A stretch of DNA of 64,000 nt from NCBI RefSeq assembly GCF_000377565.1, contig NZ_KB898369.1, positions 62,001 to 126,000 on the forward strand. The letters run 5' to 3'. Under the pieces are notes generated by a model, which was given only the letters and a program-made list of their open reading frames with translations, did not search any database and was not told where the DNA came from. A program made the translations under genes and the position numbers. Below are positions 27,658 through 36,035 of the stretch, one piece after another (position 1 is the first letter of the stretch; every line of letters starts with the position of its first letter). Source of the stretch: Rhizobium sp. 2MFCol3.1 (GTDB lineage: Bacteria; Pseudomonadota; Alphaproteobacteria; Rhizobiales; Rhizobiaceae).

Positions 27658-27770
27658 TAGTCGGGCGTAAGCGTAATTGGAGCGCGGTGCTCTCCCTACC
27701 CTCGGAAAACCGAGGTCGCTTCCAGCCTTCGCGCTGTGACGCGGGGTTCGAATCCCTGCCCCGACTACCA
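27658..27770 (+). ncRNA. tRNA-like RNA with aberrant cloverleaf, ends in CCA
   Basis: A tRNA-like 3' half is plain. The acceptor strands AGTCGGG (27659-27665) and CCCGACT (27760-27766) pair perfectly and are followed by A and an encoded CCA (27768-27770). The T-arm has loop TTCGAAT (27747-27753) on a 6-bp stem GCGGGG/CCCTGC. The D-like loop contains AATTGGA. The body is too long (75 nt between acceptor and T-stem). AGCGCG (27681-27686) pairs with CGCGCT (27730-27735), enclosing a hairpin CCTCGG-AAAA-CCGAGG (27700-27715); alternatively a short anticodon-like arm with loop CTCTCCC can form. The acceptor/T branch totals 13 bp instead of 12. It could be a degenerate tRNA, an unusual class II tRNA or a tmRNA-like domain used as a regulatory RNA. 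Confidence 0.55.
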
Positions 27771-27972
27771 AATTTCGGCCGCGGGACGAGTACGGCTTAG
27801 GGTGTAATAACCTTTGGCCTTTCGTTGCGTTTGAGCCCAGGAGCCACGCTTGGCTGGCGACTTTCGAGAAGTCAGACATGAAACAGCTGTTTGCGAGTTT
27901 ACCCGTTCAAAATGCTGAATGGTTTGGCGAGGGGCATCCAGCAACGCGCCGCAGAGAGCGACGCTGACGCAG

Positions 27973-28371
27973 TTATTTGTGATCAGTGAAGCCGCGTTGT
28001 GCTAGCTCGTCGATTTTCCTGGGAAGGTCATCCTGTACAGCTCGCGGTTCTTGTTTGGAGATCTGGCCCTTGGTAGCGTCGTTTGCAAGCTCGACGTCGC
28101 CATGGTCCCAAGTTTGGACAACGTTCGATGTAGGGTTTACGCCTGGAAGTGAGGGAGGCGGTGCGTTCGAAACCGGCTCTCTAGCGCCGGCTGCTACGTC
28201 CTTCATTTCGATTCCGCCGTCGATCCATCGTTCAATCAGCTCCCTGAAACGCGAATTTCCGTCGATAGGCACCCCAAGATCTCGGTACTTCGATGCCGTC
28301 TTTCGAAATATCAGGCGTCGCCGCTCTCTTTGAGATAGCTTCGCCAGATCGTCGAGGGAGTGGGCCATCAT
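27973..28371 (-). CDS. hypothetical rhizobial protein
   Basis: A 132-residue soluble protein. The N-terminal 60 residues (LAKLSQRERRRLIFRKTASKYRDLG, cut at DLG, then RFRELIERWIDGG) are basic and helical and could bind nucleic acid. The C-terminal half is Pro/Asn-rich and probably disordered, ending in a helix. Two adjacent ATGs make the first residue uncertain. No family was recognised. Confidence 0.6.
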   Translation of the reverse strand: MMAHSLDDLAKLSQRERRRLIFRKTASKYRDLGVPIDGNSRFRELIERWIDGGIEMKDVAAGAREPVSNAPPPSLPGVNPTSNVVQTWDHGDVELANDATKGQISKQEPRAVQDDLPRKIDELAQRGFTDHK

Positions 28372-28887
28372 GCAAACCTGAGCATATTGCGGACGGGAAG
28401 AGAATTGGCTCGTTAGGCCTCACAACGCACAAGCCTGGCAGCCATGTTCTATTAAAAGGAGCCAAGGCAGTCACCTTCGATCCCGCGATGATGTGATCAC
28501 CGCCTTAAGATTTCCCTAACGCAAGAGGGCGGATAGGCGACCAACCGTCGATTAGCTCACCGATTGTTGTCCGTGGCTCGAGGCCTTTTCTTGGCCCCGC
28601 GAGCCTGTTCAACGCCGGTGCCCAGAGGACCATAGTGGGCGCCCATATCACGATTGGTCGCGACGGCGATAAGTCGGCCGGCCATCTCGATGAACCTTCC
28701 GGGATCAGCGAGTTTGCCGGTGAGTGCGCGATCGCGGAACGCCTTCGGCAGACCCTCTCTGTCGTAACCACTGTCAGATCGTTTGGATAAGCGCCTTTAC
28801 GGCTCTTCGGATTTTGCCGGGCCAGTCGCAAACACAGTTGTTGGCATAGATCTGGTGAGAACCCACCGAGGCTGACGCGATGGGTTG
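28372..28887. other. 0.5 kb without a recognisable gene
   Basis: A reverse-strand open frame (28505-28831) has low-complexity, non-protein-like translation and no ribosome-binding site. Nothing else was seen. Confidence 0.35.
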
Positions 28888-29133
28888 CTAACGGGCCTCG
28901 GATGCTAGCGTTCCGTCGAGAATAACGTCTTGGCCGCCCTGTGTTGATCTTGATGCACGCCGAGCTGCACTCATGTCGTCCATCATTTTCTCAGCGAAAA
29001 TGACAGCTTGTTCGTCATTGACGGCACTATCCACGGACATGCGCACGGTAATGAGCTCGTTGCCCTCCCCATGATACTCTACCGTAATCGTACCCTCGGT
29101 CGTTCTCGCTACATTCAGGCCCAAAAGGCGCAT
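28888..29133 (-). CDS. small hypothetical protein
   Basis: An 81-residue protein with two or three predicted beta strands (GTITVEYHGEGNELITVRM) followed by a helix (DEQAVIFAEKMMDDMSAARRA) and a flexible tail. GAGGAA lies upstream of the ATG. A GGAAC occurs there too but has no -10 partner. Family unknown. Confidence 0.6.
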   Translation of the reverse strand: MRLLGLNVARTTEGTITVEYHGEGNELITVRMSVDSAVNDEQAVIFAEKMMDDMSAARRASRSTQGGQDVILDGTLASEAR

Positions 29134-29612
29134 CTGAAACGTTCCTCATATTGTCGACGCGACATACATCTCGCTGGCGCATATGAAAGCTCTCGATGAT
29201 CATATGGTTCCATTCTAATCGAGCCGGCTTGCGACTGGTGCGTTCAAGCTCAGCTTGTGAGAGTTGGTTGCGTGCGATAGCGAAATCGATATGCAAACGC
29301 CATTGGTTCAGCCTTTCCGGGCGTCCAACCTCGCAGAGCGAGTTTGATGGCGCAACCCTCTCCGCTTTTGGTTGGCCGGCCTTCCGATGACTGAAGCAAT
29401 CGTGCCTCTCGCGATTTCGCTGAGGGAGCCCGCGGCGCAAAATTCCATTCCAACGTCTTTTCCCGTAATCTGATACCAAGCCTGGATCGTAGGAATGCTC
29501 AAGTGACGCCGCTTTGCGTTCGAAACACCTTCACTCCGGCGGTGCAATCGAATGGAGGGCAAGTAATGGATTTTGACCCATTGGTTGCGAAGCAGGTTCA
29601 CATCTATGATCC
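29134..29612. other. 0.5 kb without a recognisable gene
   Basis: Overlapping open frames on both strands give basic, non-family translations. The segment just before the SDR gene holds an in-frame TGA (29607-29609) that cuts off any upstream start. Confidence 0.35.
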
Positions 29613-30290
29613 CTGCCACAAGGCTACCGCGCCGTTGTCATAGGTGCGAGCGGAGGGATCGGGCGTGCGCTTCGTGATCGTTTAAGAAGCGATGAACAGC
29701 TTGGCGAGCTGGCTGAGGTTGCGCGCGGGTCTGACGGGTTCGATCTGCTATTGGAGGTGAACATCGCCGATCGCGCGGGTCGCATCTCGAACGGCCCTAT
29801 CCATTTGCTGATATGCGCGACGGGCGTGCTTACGACGCACGGTCAGTCACCGGAGAAATCTCTTCGTCAAATCGATCCCGAGATCATGCTTTCGCAGTTT
29901 CGCGTCAATGCGATCGGCCCAGCGTTGGTGGCAAAGCATTTTCTGCCGCAGCTAGATCGCAGGTCTCGGACGGCGGCGGTGTTTCTGTCCGCACGCGTTG
30001 GCTCCATTACAGATAACAAAAAGGGCGGCTGGATCTCGTATCGCGCGTCCAAGGCGGCGCTCAATCAGATTGTTCGAACCGCCTCCATCGAGTTGGCGCG
30101 AACGCATCCAAATGCCGTCGTCACGGCTATGCATCCGGGAACGGTCCGAACGCCCCTCTCTGCTCCCTACTCAAAGGGTCATCCGACGGTCAGTCCCGAA
30201 GAAGCGGCCACCTCAATCCTTCGCGCGCTGGACAGACAGACTGAGACGGGCAAGTTCATCGCATACGATGGCAGCCCGATTGAATGGTAG
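29613..30290 (+). CDS. short-chain dehydrogenase/reductase lacking a normal start codon
   Basis: NAD(P)-dependent SDR. The Rossmann motif GASGGIGRAL (codons from about 29643), the Asn-Ala-Gly-like CATGVL, the catalytic Ser in FLSARVG and the YxxxK pair in SYRASKAAL are all present, and the C-terminal GTVRTPLSAPY is typical. However, the frame between the TGA at 29607 and the Rossmann motif contains no ATG, GTG or TTG: only CTG at 29613. The first ordinary start is TTG at 29751, which would delete the cofactor site. Either CTG is used, a frameshift/start mutation has occurred, or the gene is decaying. Confidence 0.7.
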   Translation: MPQGYRAVVIGASGGIGRALRDRLRSDEQLGELAEVARGSDGFDLLLEVNIADRAGRISNGPIHLLICATGVLTTHGQSPEKSLRQIDPEIMLSQFRVNAIGPALVAKHFLPQLDRRSRTAAVFLSARVGSITDNKKGGWISYRASKAALNQIVRTASIELARTHPNAVVTAMHPGTVRTPLSAPYSKGHPTVSPEEAATSILRALDRQTETGKFIAYDGSPIEW

Positions 30291-30890
30291 GTGCGGTTGC
30301 CACAAGCGAGAGCAAGCGACCTGACACTTCAGAGCGGTGGAGCCCGCCTTAACGCGATTGAAACATAATCGGAGCCTCGGACCTCTTGGCCACTGGCTGC
30401 CCGCCATATCGAGCTTTTTCTAGAATGTGACCCAGGTCGGGTAAGGCCGCGTCGTTGTGGACGAGGATCCAGGACGCACAGGATCTGGCGTTGCAGCGAC
30501 GATTGCTCGACAGATATCTCGTCGGGGGACAAGCGTTCAGCACTGCCACAATATCGGTAGTCCAGAAGCAGAAAACCGGCGCAACGCTTGTTTCCATCTC
30601 GGTGATGGGAGCGACGGTCGCCATGTGCGCCAACAGTCAAATCGAGGCGGTTCTGCCGCTGCCAGGCCGCCATTGATGACGATCGCGCGGCGGACGGCAG
30701 CCTTTGCTTAAAAAGAGCTTGGTGTCGAAGCTTGGAATATGGTTCGGAGCCTCACGCGGCGGCGTCGTTTAAGAACGAGACTAACCTTTGCCTCCAAACC
30801 CATGAACACTCCCGCCCATCACGCAATCGCCTTGTGAGCAGTTGAGCGCCATCGGTGGTCTAGCTAGCTCACCGGCGCGGGTTTCACACA
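30291..30890. other. 0.6 kb without a recognisable gene
   Basis: Only short overlapping frames without ribosome-binding sites or family features. No promoter-like GGAAC pair was found. Confidence 0.35.
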
Positions 30891-31142
30891 TTAGTGACGG
30901 CTGCACAAAGGGGGAAAGTCTTCATCCGCGCGATCGGGGTAGAGGGTCCGTCTCATCTTGCGGATCGCGTCGGCTTCCCGACGGTGCCGAGCGAGCATGA
31001 TTTTCGTCACCTCTGTGAAAGGTGCGCCCTCGGTTTCCGCGACACGAACGATGCCGCCATGGCTGAGGAATTCACAAAAGGCCTCGACCGACCGAAGTCG
31101 TGTCGTCAAGGCAACATAGTCATCTTCAAGTCTGCTCTGCAT
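30891..31142 (-). CDS. small hypothetical protein
   Basis: An 83-residue soluble, charged protein: VALTTRLRSVEAFCEFLSHGG then a basic helix (KIMLARHRREADAIRKMRRT). GGAGG lies 6 nt before the ATG; the upstream in-frame ATG has no such site. Family unknown. Confidence 0.6.
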   Translation of the reverse strand: MQSRLEDDYVALTTRLRSVEAFCEFLSHGGIVRVAETEGAPFTEVTKIMLARHRREADAIRKMRRTLYPDRADEDFPPLCSRH

Positions 31143-31769
31143 AGCTGCCTCCTTGAAGAAACTCATGCCCGAAAACGATAGTATAGCAAAGGATCCGCGG
31201 TGATGGCAATGCGAACGCCAATTTCAATGTTTGTGGCGGCAAGTTTACTGGCAGCTCCAAAAGTGCCAACCAGAGCGAAGGCAAGCCTAACTTGAGAGCG
31301 TCGTTGGTTCGAGGAACGCGAGCTCATATTCAGCTGCGGCCGCGTCGTGAGTTTCTCGGCTGCTTGGATTTTGCGCTTTTCCAAAACCTGTTGGGCGGAG
31401 CTCAAAGTCCCTGGGCGATTTCGCGCGGGCACCATATGCGGCGTGCGTTGCACGGCAGCTTTTGGAAGGCATCGACGACAATTACGATGCTTGAGCACAG
31501 CATTAGTCGCGCAGCTCCTGGCAAACCGCGGGCCATGTAAGACGCAAGCTCAGGCTCAGACAGTAAGCACCGTGGCCGCCGTGGGCGACCAAGGGCAACG
31601 AGCACGGGGGCCACATTCGGTGTTCAGCCGCGAAAGCAGCCAGACGTCCTAATAGCCACAAGCCCTCCGAAGCTGAATACAAAGGCGAAATATGCGCAAC
31701 CTCCTCCTTCGTCCAACGTTACAGCTAGAGGCGCGCCACGGGGCTCGCCCATCTGTCTAGGAGGATGTG
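31143..31769. other. 0.6 kb without a recognisable gene
   Basis: Both strands carry open frames of about 60-110 codons, but none has a ribosome-binding site or family feature. Confidence 0.35.
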
Positions 31770-32021
31770 ATGAAAACTATCAACGAATGGCTTGACCACA
31801 ATCTGGGACGCGAGCTGAATCCCAGCGACAGCGCGGCCGTTGAACAACAAGCCGAGTTTCTGCGAGCGGAAGCGGAAGCCGCAGGCTACTCTTTTGATGA
31901 ACTGAACACTGCCTGTGGCGGCGATATAGCGGAGTATATCAGGAATCGAAACGACGCTCCTGGCGATAAGATGGCGGGTGACTTGTCCCCGATCTTAACC
32001 CCTGGTTTCAATCAACAGTAA
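31770..32021 (+). CDS. DUF768-like small protein
   Basis: An 83-residue acidic protein. FLRAEAEAAGYSFDELNTAC and GGDIAEYI match the rhizobial DUF768 pattern (Ala-Gly-Tyr/Ser, then EL-ACGGDI). AGGAGG lies 5 nt before the ATG. The family's function is unknown; members are small cytoplasmic proteins found in many copies in Mesorhizobium and relatives. Confidence 0.75.
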   Translation: MKTINEWLDHNLGRELNPSDSAAVEQQAEFLRAEAEAAGYSFDELNTACGGDIAEYIRNRNDAPGDKMAGDLSPILTPGFNQQ

Positions 32022-32222
32022 ACGCCTGAGTAAACGAGCAGCGGGCGTGGGTGTCCTGTATTGGTTTGGTCTCAGACCAGTGCCGAGTGCCACGCCGTTC
32101 AATCGCCCTCACGACTAGCGTGTCAGGCCAACTAGAGTGTCGGTTTATGCCACCGCGTGTTCTGACGTTTGTGTGTGGCCGGCCGAAGATCCGTGTGCAA
32201 TAGAGCCGCCGCCCCCATGCAT

Positions 32223-32260
32223 CATTTCCGGTCTCTCCTCCGGGAAATGGTGCTCTTTTT
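32223..32260 (+). terminator. terminator hairpin with a CU-rich loop
   Basis: CATTTCCGG pairs with CCGGGAAATG (one bulged G) around the loop TCTCTCCT, followed by CTCTTTTTC. The loop is complementary to Shine-Dalgarno sequence. It may end a small RNA from the 32022-32222 interval; no promoter was identified there. Confidence 0.5.
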
Positions 32261-32390
32261 CAATGTGTCCAAAGCCTTCAGGTCGAAGGCTCGCGTTCCA
32301 CTCGAACGCACTTCGTGAAGCAGTGTGGCATTCTAGCACTCGACTCTACATCGAAAGCGCAGTTGTGTGCGATTGAATGGGGAGATGCTA

Positions 32391-32522
32391 ATGTATTACG
32401 AGTGGAACGAGTTACGGTTTCGTCGCCAGTATATAATCAAATTCGTTTCGGCATGGGCCATTGCGATAACGGTTGCTTTCCTGCCGGTTTGGTGGCTCGT
32501 TCAAGAAGCTACATTCCCCTGA
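32391..32522 (+). CDS. 43-residue single-span membrane peptide
   Basis: A short gene encoding a polar, basic N-terminus (MYYEWNELRFRRQYIIKF), one transmembrane helix (about 19-38) and a short end ATFP. The ATG has GGGGAG at 6-7 nt. Basic residues before the helix predict N-in orientation. No family was recognised; similar tiny membrane peptides often modulate larger membrane complexes. Confidence 0.6.
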   Translation: MYYEWNELRFRRQYIIKFVSAWAIAITVAFLPVWWLVQEATFP

Positions 32523-32842
32523 CGCCAGGGATCTTTCATCTGCTACCTTGGCTTCGGATAGGTTCTGGCGGCATAGAATAGTCGCTTGAATTGCTTCATC
32601 GATCGGGCAGCGGCAGGCAACCTTTTGCACGATGACAATAGCGGAAGAACCGCAGGGCCCGAACGGATAGGCCCCAGTCCGCGGGTTTCAGTGTCCCGCG
32701 CGGAGAAGTTCAAGCAAGCCTATCTTGACGAACCCGGCTCAAAGGGCTCATGGATCGCCGATTAAGAACAAATGTCGATACGATCGAGCCCGCTCGGTCA
32801 GCCCCGAACGGGCAAGAATTCGATTGAGCTCGTGATGGGTCC

Positions 32843-33136
32843 TTAGGAACCCACGTTACGATCGGAGCGACGTTTCGCAACCAACGGAACTTCCTCGATA
32901 TTTGCCAGCAAATGACGCCTAATCAAGAACCGACGGACGCCTTCACGGATCGCAGGCAGGGGGACAATACCTTGCGCGGCCATACGACAGGCCTTGTCGA
33001 GCAGGTTATATCTTGTATCTCTCGCCTCTTCCGGGAGTTCCTCCAAGAAATCGAAGACGTCCTCAAGACTGGCCAGTTCTTGAATGTAGTGGCGTTTTTT
33101 CATAAACAGTGGTGCGTCAAACAATGTGTTTGCCAT
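32843..33136 (-). CDS. DUF982-like small protein
   Basis: A 97-residue protein with the order of conserved features seen in DUF982: FDAPLFMKKRHYI, a helix SLEDVFDFLEELPEEARD, then LLDKACRMAAQG and a C-terminal helix IREGVRRFLIRRHLL. AGGAG-type site before the ATG. The family is restricted to rhizobia and relatives and has no known function. A second member lies 300 bp away on the other strand. Confidence 0.65.
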   Translation of the reverse strand: MANTLFDAPLFMKKRHYIQELASLEDVFDFLEELPEEARDTRYNLLDKACRMAAQGIVPLPAIREGVRRFLIRRHLLANIEEVPLVAKRRSDRNVGS

Positions 33137-33382
33137 CGTCATCTCCTTTCTTAGACGCGTTTGACGGCGCACGATTTGGGAAGTGAAATTAGTATTTCAA
33201 CCCCCTCCTTTTTAGCGCAATCTGCAGGCCCGGAAAAGCAGAAGGCGCCGGCGCGCGACAACAATTTCGTCGAATGCGCTTTCAAGGCGCGGTGTGGCCA
33301 AAGACAGTGGTCATCAAGCCCTCAGCGCGCCGCAGCGTCCGTCCTTGGTCGCAACCGGGAGTAGGACTTCGGTCCGAGAGGG

Positions 33383-33407
33383 GGAACGCTCCCACGCCGA
33401 ATGCATT
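33383..33407 (+). promoter_or_regulatory. EcfG-type promoter for the DUF982 gene
   Basis: GGAAC at 33383-33387, 16 nt, CATT at 33404-33407 (GGAAC-N18-TT); 30 nt before the start codon. Confidence 0.45.
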
Positions 33408-33436
33408 TCCTCTCGAGTAAACAAAAAGGAACCAAG

Positions 33437-33682
33437 ATGAGCGTAGATCTCTGGGACAAACCTATTGAACTCATGATGGACAATGCCGATCACTTCCGCT
33501 GTGTTGGGAGCAACAGGGAAGCTGTCGCGTTTTTGATGACGTCCTGGCCGACGAAAGGTGGAAAATCGTTTTCCGTGGCCCGGCGAGCCTGTCTACAAGC
33601 GCTTGACGGAAAGATGGCCACCGCGAAGGCGAAACTTGCTTTTGTGCATGCGGCAAGGGAAGCGGGCATCTTGAGAGGTTGA
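33437..33682 (+). CDS. DUF982 family protein
   Basis: An 81-residue protein matching DUF982 well: VDLWDKPIELMM, FRCVGSNREAVAFLMTSWP, ARRACLQALDGKM and FVHAAREAGILRG. AAAGGA lies upstream of the ATG. The function of the family is unknown; rhizobial genomes carry many copies. The promoter upstream suggests general-stress control. Confidence 0.8.
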   Translation: MSVDLWDKPIELMMDNADHFRCVGSNREAVAFLMTSWPTKGGKSFSVARRACLQALDGKMATAKAKLAFVHAAREAGILRG

Positions 33683-33915
33683 CTTCCTAACACCTGCTCG
33701 GCCGAACTTGTAGATCGAAAATGACTGTATGACGATGAGAGATCGCGGCGTGAAAGGTGAACGCAGCAGTATTTCTGGGGGCGCTTTCAGATATGCATGC
33801 GAGTGCAAACGGCATCTCACGTTCCTCCTCAGCGCTACACAGAGAGACAAGATGCATTTTGTACGTTAGCGTACGGAAAAATTTCTTTTCGCGCAACGCG
33901 CTATATCCACTCATC

Positions 33916-34638
33916 ATGCTGTTATATCGCAACCGCTTGCTGAGCGTTCTGTCGTCGGATGTGAGACGGTCGCTGCAGCCTTTTTTGAAGCGACGATCAT
34001 TTCATCGCGGAGAAAAGATCGAGCAACCTCCTCACATGATCCATAGCGCGCTTTTCGTTGAAGAGGGCGTGATTTCCGTTATTTTCCCCTTGTCGCCTGC
34101 CGTCAACGTCGAGGTCGGTATGATAGGGCGAGAAGGAATGACTGGCATCAGTCTCCTCACCGACGCCTCGCCAGCGCGTTTCGTTGCTGAGGCGCGCACC
34201 GACGGTTGGGCACTCGAGATTCTGCCGGATGCGCTAAAGGCGCTGGTGCGACAAGACGAAGAGTTGGCGTTTAGGCTTGCACGGTATGACGCATGGCGCA
34301 ACGTCCAGTCCGCCATGATCGCCGCGAGCGGGCGCGCCGGTAACATCGAGCAGAACCTCGCGCGCGAGCTGCTCATGCTGCATGACCGGATCGATGGGGA
34401 TAAGATCGTGGCGACACACGACGAGCTTGGTAGCTATATCAACGTCAGGCGCGCGAGCGTGACCGAATGGCTGCATGTATTCGAAGGTGAGCATTGGATC
34501 CGGTCTAAGCGTGGGTATGTCGAAATTGTGGATCGCCCTGGCCTTGAAGCGGCTGCCGGAGATTTCTATGGCTCCGCCGAAAACGCGTGGTTCGATATGC
34601 TGGCAAAACTGCCACCTGATGCCATGGCGGCACAGTGA
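33916..34638 (+). CDS. Crp/Fnr-family transcriptional regulator
   Basis: Regulator of 241 residues. A cNMP-binding-type beta barrel (about 20-120; VEVGMIGREGMTG) connects through a dimerisation helix to a Crp-type winged helix-turn-helix (about 160-225; DELGSYINVRRASVTEWLHVF). There is no Cys cluster for an Fe-S centre and the cAMP-contact motif is not evident, so the effector is unknown. The frame is open further upstream, but the ATG before LLYRNRLLSVLSS fits the family best. No strong ribosome-binding site was seen. Confidence 0.85.
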   Translation: MLLYRNRLLSVLSSDVRRSLQPFLKRRSFHRGEKIEQPPHMIHSALFVEEGVISVIFPLSPAVNVEVGMIGREGMTGISLLTDASPARFVAEARTDGWALEILPDALKALVRQDEELAFRLARYDAWRNVQSAMIAASGRAGNIEQNLARELLMLHDRIDGDKIVATHDELGSYINVRRASVTEWLHVFEGEHWIRSKRGYVEIVDRPGLEAAAGDFYGSAENAWFDMLAKLPPDAMAAQ

Positions 34639-34767
34639 TAGTCGCTTATGAAACCTCGTCTGAGTTTCCAATGGATTGAGTGGTCGACGTAATCTCCGTG
34701 TCGCTCAAAAGTCGAGACAGGGCGACGGGCTTTGTTTCCGCTAAAGCCGTCTTCTTTAGCTGGCGAC

Positions 34768-34792
34768 GGAACATGTCGCCCTATGGCGAGTT
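34768..34792 (+). promoter_or_regulatory. EcfG-type promoter without a coding gene
   Basis: GGAAC at 34768-34772, 16 nt, AGTT at 34789-34792. The predicted start (about 34799) falls at the base of a double-hairpin RNA. Confidence 0.45.
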
Positions 34793-34798
34793 ACTGTC

Positions 34799-34872
34799 CC
34801 GCCGAGCAGGTTTTCCATGCTTCCTCGGCGTGTGGAGGGCCAAAAGTCCCTCAACGCTTGTCGGCTCTCCAC
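34799..34872 (+). ncRNA. putative stress-controlled double-hairpin small RNA
   Basis: Starting at the predicted transcription start, CGCCGAG (34800-34806) pairs with CTCGGCG (34824-34830), then GTGGAGGGCC (34832-34841) pairs with GGCTCTCCAC (34863-34872). A pyrimidine-rich tail follows, but no T-run, so the 3' end is uncertain. No coding frame is supported here. Confidence 0.4.
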
Positions 34873-35471
34873 ATCCCTTTCGCAACAACTCGTCGTCGAT
34901 ACCCGTTGGGCAGCGATGAAAAGCAATCTTCTCTGATCAATTGGTGAACCGCCCGTCCGCTAAGGACTTGAGAGGACCAAGCATGATGGTCCGTGGTCCA
35001 AGTCTTAGCATTGCGCTATTGCTTCACAGCCCGACGAGCGACGAGTTCAAGTCGCCGCGGTCAGGCGTTAATTGAAAGACGGTCACCTTGGCGAAGGGAG
35101 CCGGACCTGCTGAAGTCGGCGATCGATCACGGGCGCTCATGTGGCGCCTCACGAAAGCTGGGCTCGCGCACAGATAGCCAACTCCTACCGGTTCGAAATT
35201 CAAGACCACGGGAATACCACTTTTAAGGTGCGGCGCATTTTCGCAATACATTGATGCGACGGCCACTACGAGGCACGCGTCAACTGGATTTCTCACCAAC
35301 ATTGCACGTCTCGGTCGCCTGAGGGCGGCTATTCACATGTTGCGTATTAGCCGCAGGGGATGAGAAATCTCGTGTCGAGAACAAAGGCTGGTTTACCGCA
35401 ACTTTAACGGTGCTACCAAAGGGTTGGTAGGCGAGATTCGCCGACATCGAGCGCTTCGCATGGGGACAAAT
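34873..35471. other. 0.6 kb without a recognisable gene
   Basis: A reverse-strand frame (35024-35302) gives a partly protein-like translation but has no ribosome-binding site or family feature. Nothing else was seen. Confidence 0.35.
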
Positions 35472-36035
35472 ATGAAAGCATCTATCGGTCACGGCTTGCT
35501 GTATGCGGCAATTGTCGTGAATACCTCGCTTTTGCCCGTATACGCGCACGCGGATGAGAAGATCTTCGACGAACTGCGATTTGGCGCCTCGGCGTCGATC
35601 CAGGACGGTCACAGCCACGAAGAAGGTGTCTTTCCGGAAGTCACGGTCTTCTTCGATCCGTTCGGCCAGGACACGGCAACAGACTGGAAGCAGACGCTGG
35701 CTCGCCCACGGTTGAACCTCGGCACCTCTATCGGCACCTCCGGTGAGGCGACGCAGATCTTCGGCGGCCTGGCCTGGACTGTGAACTTCAACGAGAAGTT
35801 GTTTGCCGAGGCCGGATTTGGCGGGGTCTGGCACAATGGCGATCTCAAAAACAGCGTGGACGGTCCCAACCTTGGCTGCCGGTTCCTCTTCCACGAATAT
35901 CTCGGCGTTGGTTATCGCCTCGATGCCCACTGGAACCTCATGGCGCAAGTTGCTCATTCCTCGCACGCCAATCTCTGCGACGGACCCAACAACGGCATGA
36001 CACGCGCTGGAGTGCAGGTCGGGTATAAGTTCTAA
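35472..36035 (+). CDS. PagL-type lipid A 3-O-deacylase (acyloxyacyl hydrolase-like)
   Basis: An outer-membrane beta-barrel enzyme of 187 residues, expected to remove the 3-O acyl chain of lipid A. A signal peptide (about 1-31, ending HADEK) is followed by alternating beta strands. The C-terminal third carries the family signature: GVGYRLDAHWNLMAQVAHSS, with the catalytic His-x-Ser in AHSSHANL, then GMTRAGVQVGYKF ending in Phe as barrel proteins do. The third catalytic residue (Glu in PagL) is not obvious. The start was placed at the ATG before KASIGHG; an ATG 12 nt upstream is possible. Confidence 0.8.
   Translation: MKASIGHGLLYAAIVVNTSLLPVYAHADEKIFDELRFGASASIQDGHSHEEGVFPEVTVFFDPFGQDTATDWKQTLARPRLNLGTSIGTSGEATQIFGGLAWTVNFNEKLFAEAGFGGVWHNGDLKNSVDGPNLGCRFLFHEYLGVGYRLDAHWNLMAQVAHSSHANLCDGPNNGMTRAGVQVGYKF

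Noticed and set aside
27658..27770. Interpretation of the tRNA-like RNA as selenocysteine tRNA
   Set aside because: No TCA anticodon occurs in the segment and the D-arm is not of the 6-bp tRNA-Sec type, although the 13-bp acceptor/T branch is similar in length.
27658..27770. Interpretation of the same RNA as tmRNA
   Set aside because: No tag-peptide frame, pseudoknots or the conserved tmRNA D-loop sequence are present, and the length is about a third of tmRNA.
29121..29145. EcfG-type promoter upstream of the 28888-29133 gene
   Set aside because: The reverse-strand GGAAC overlaps the ribosome-binding region and has no TT at the required spacing.
35024..35302. Reverse-strand 92-codon frame
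   Set aside because: Partly protein-like translation, but no ribosome-binding site, promoter or family match.
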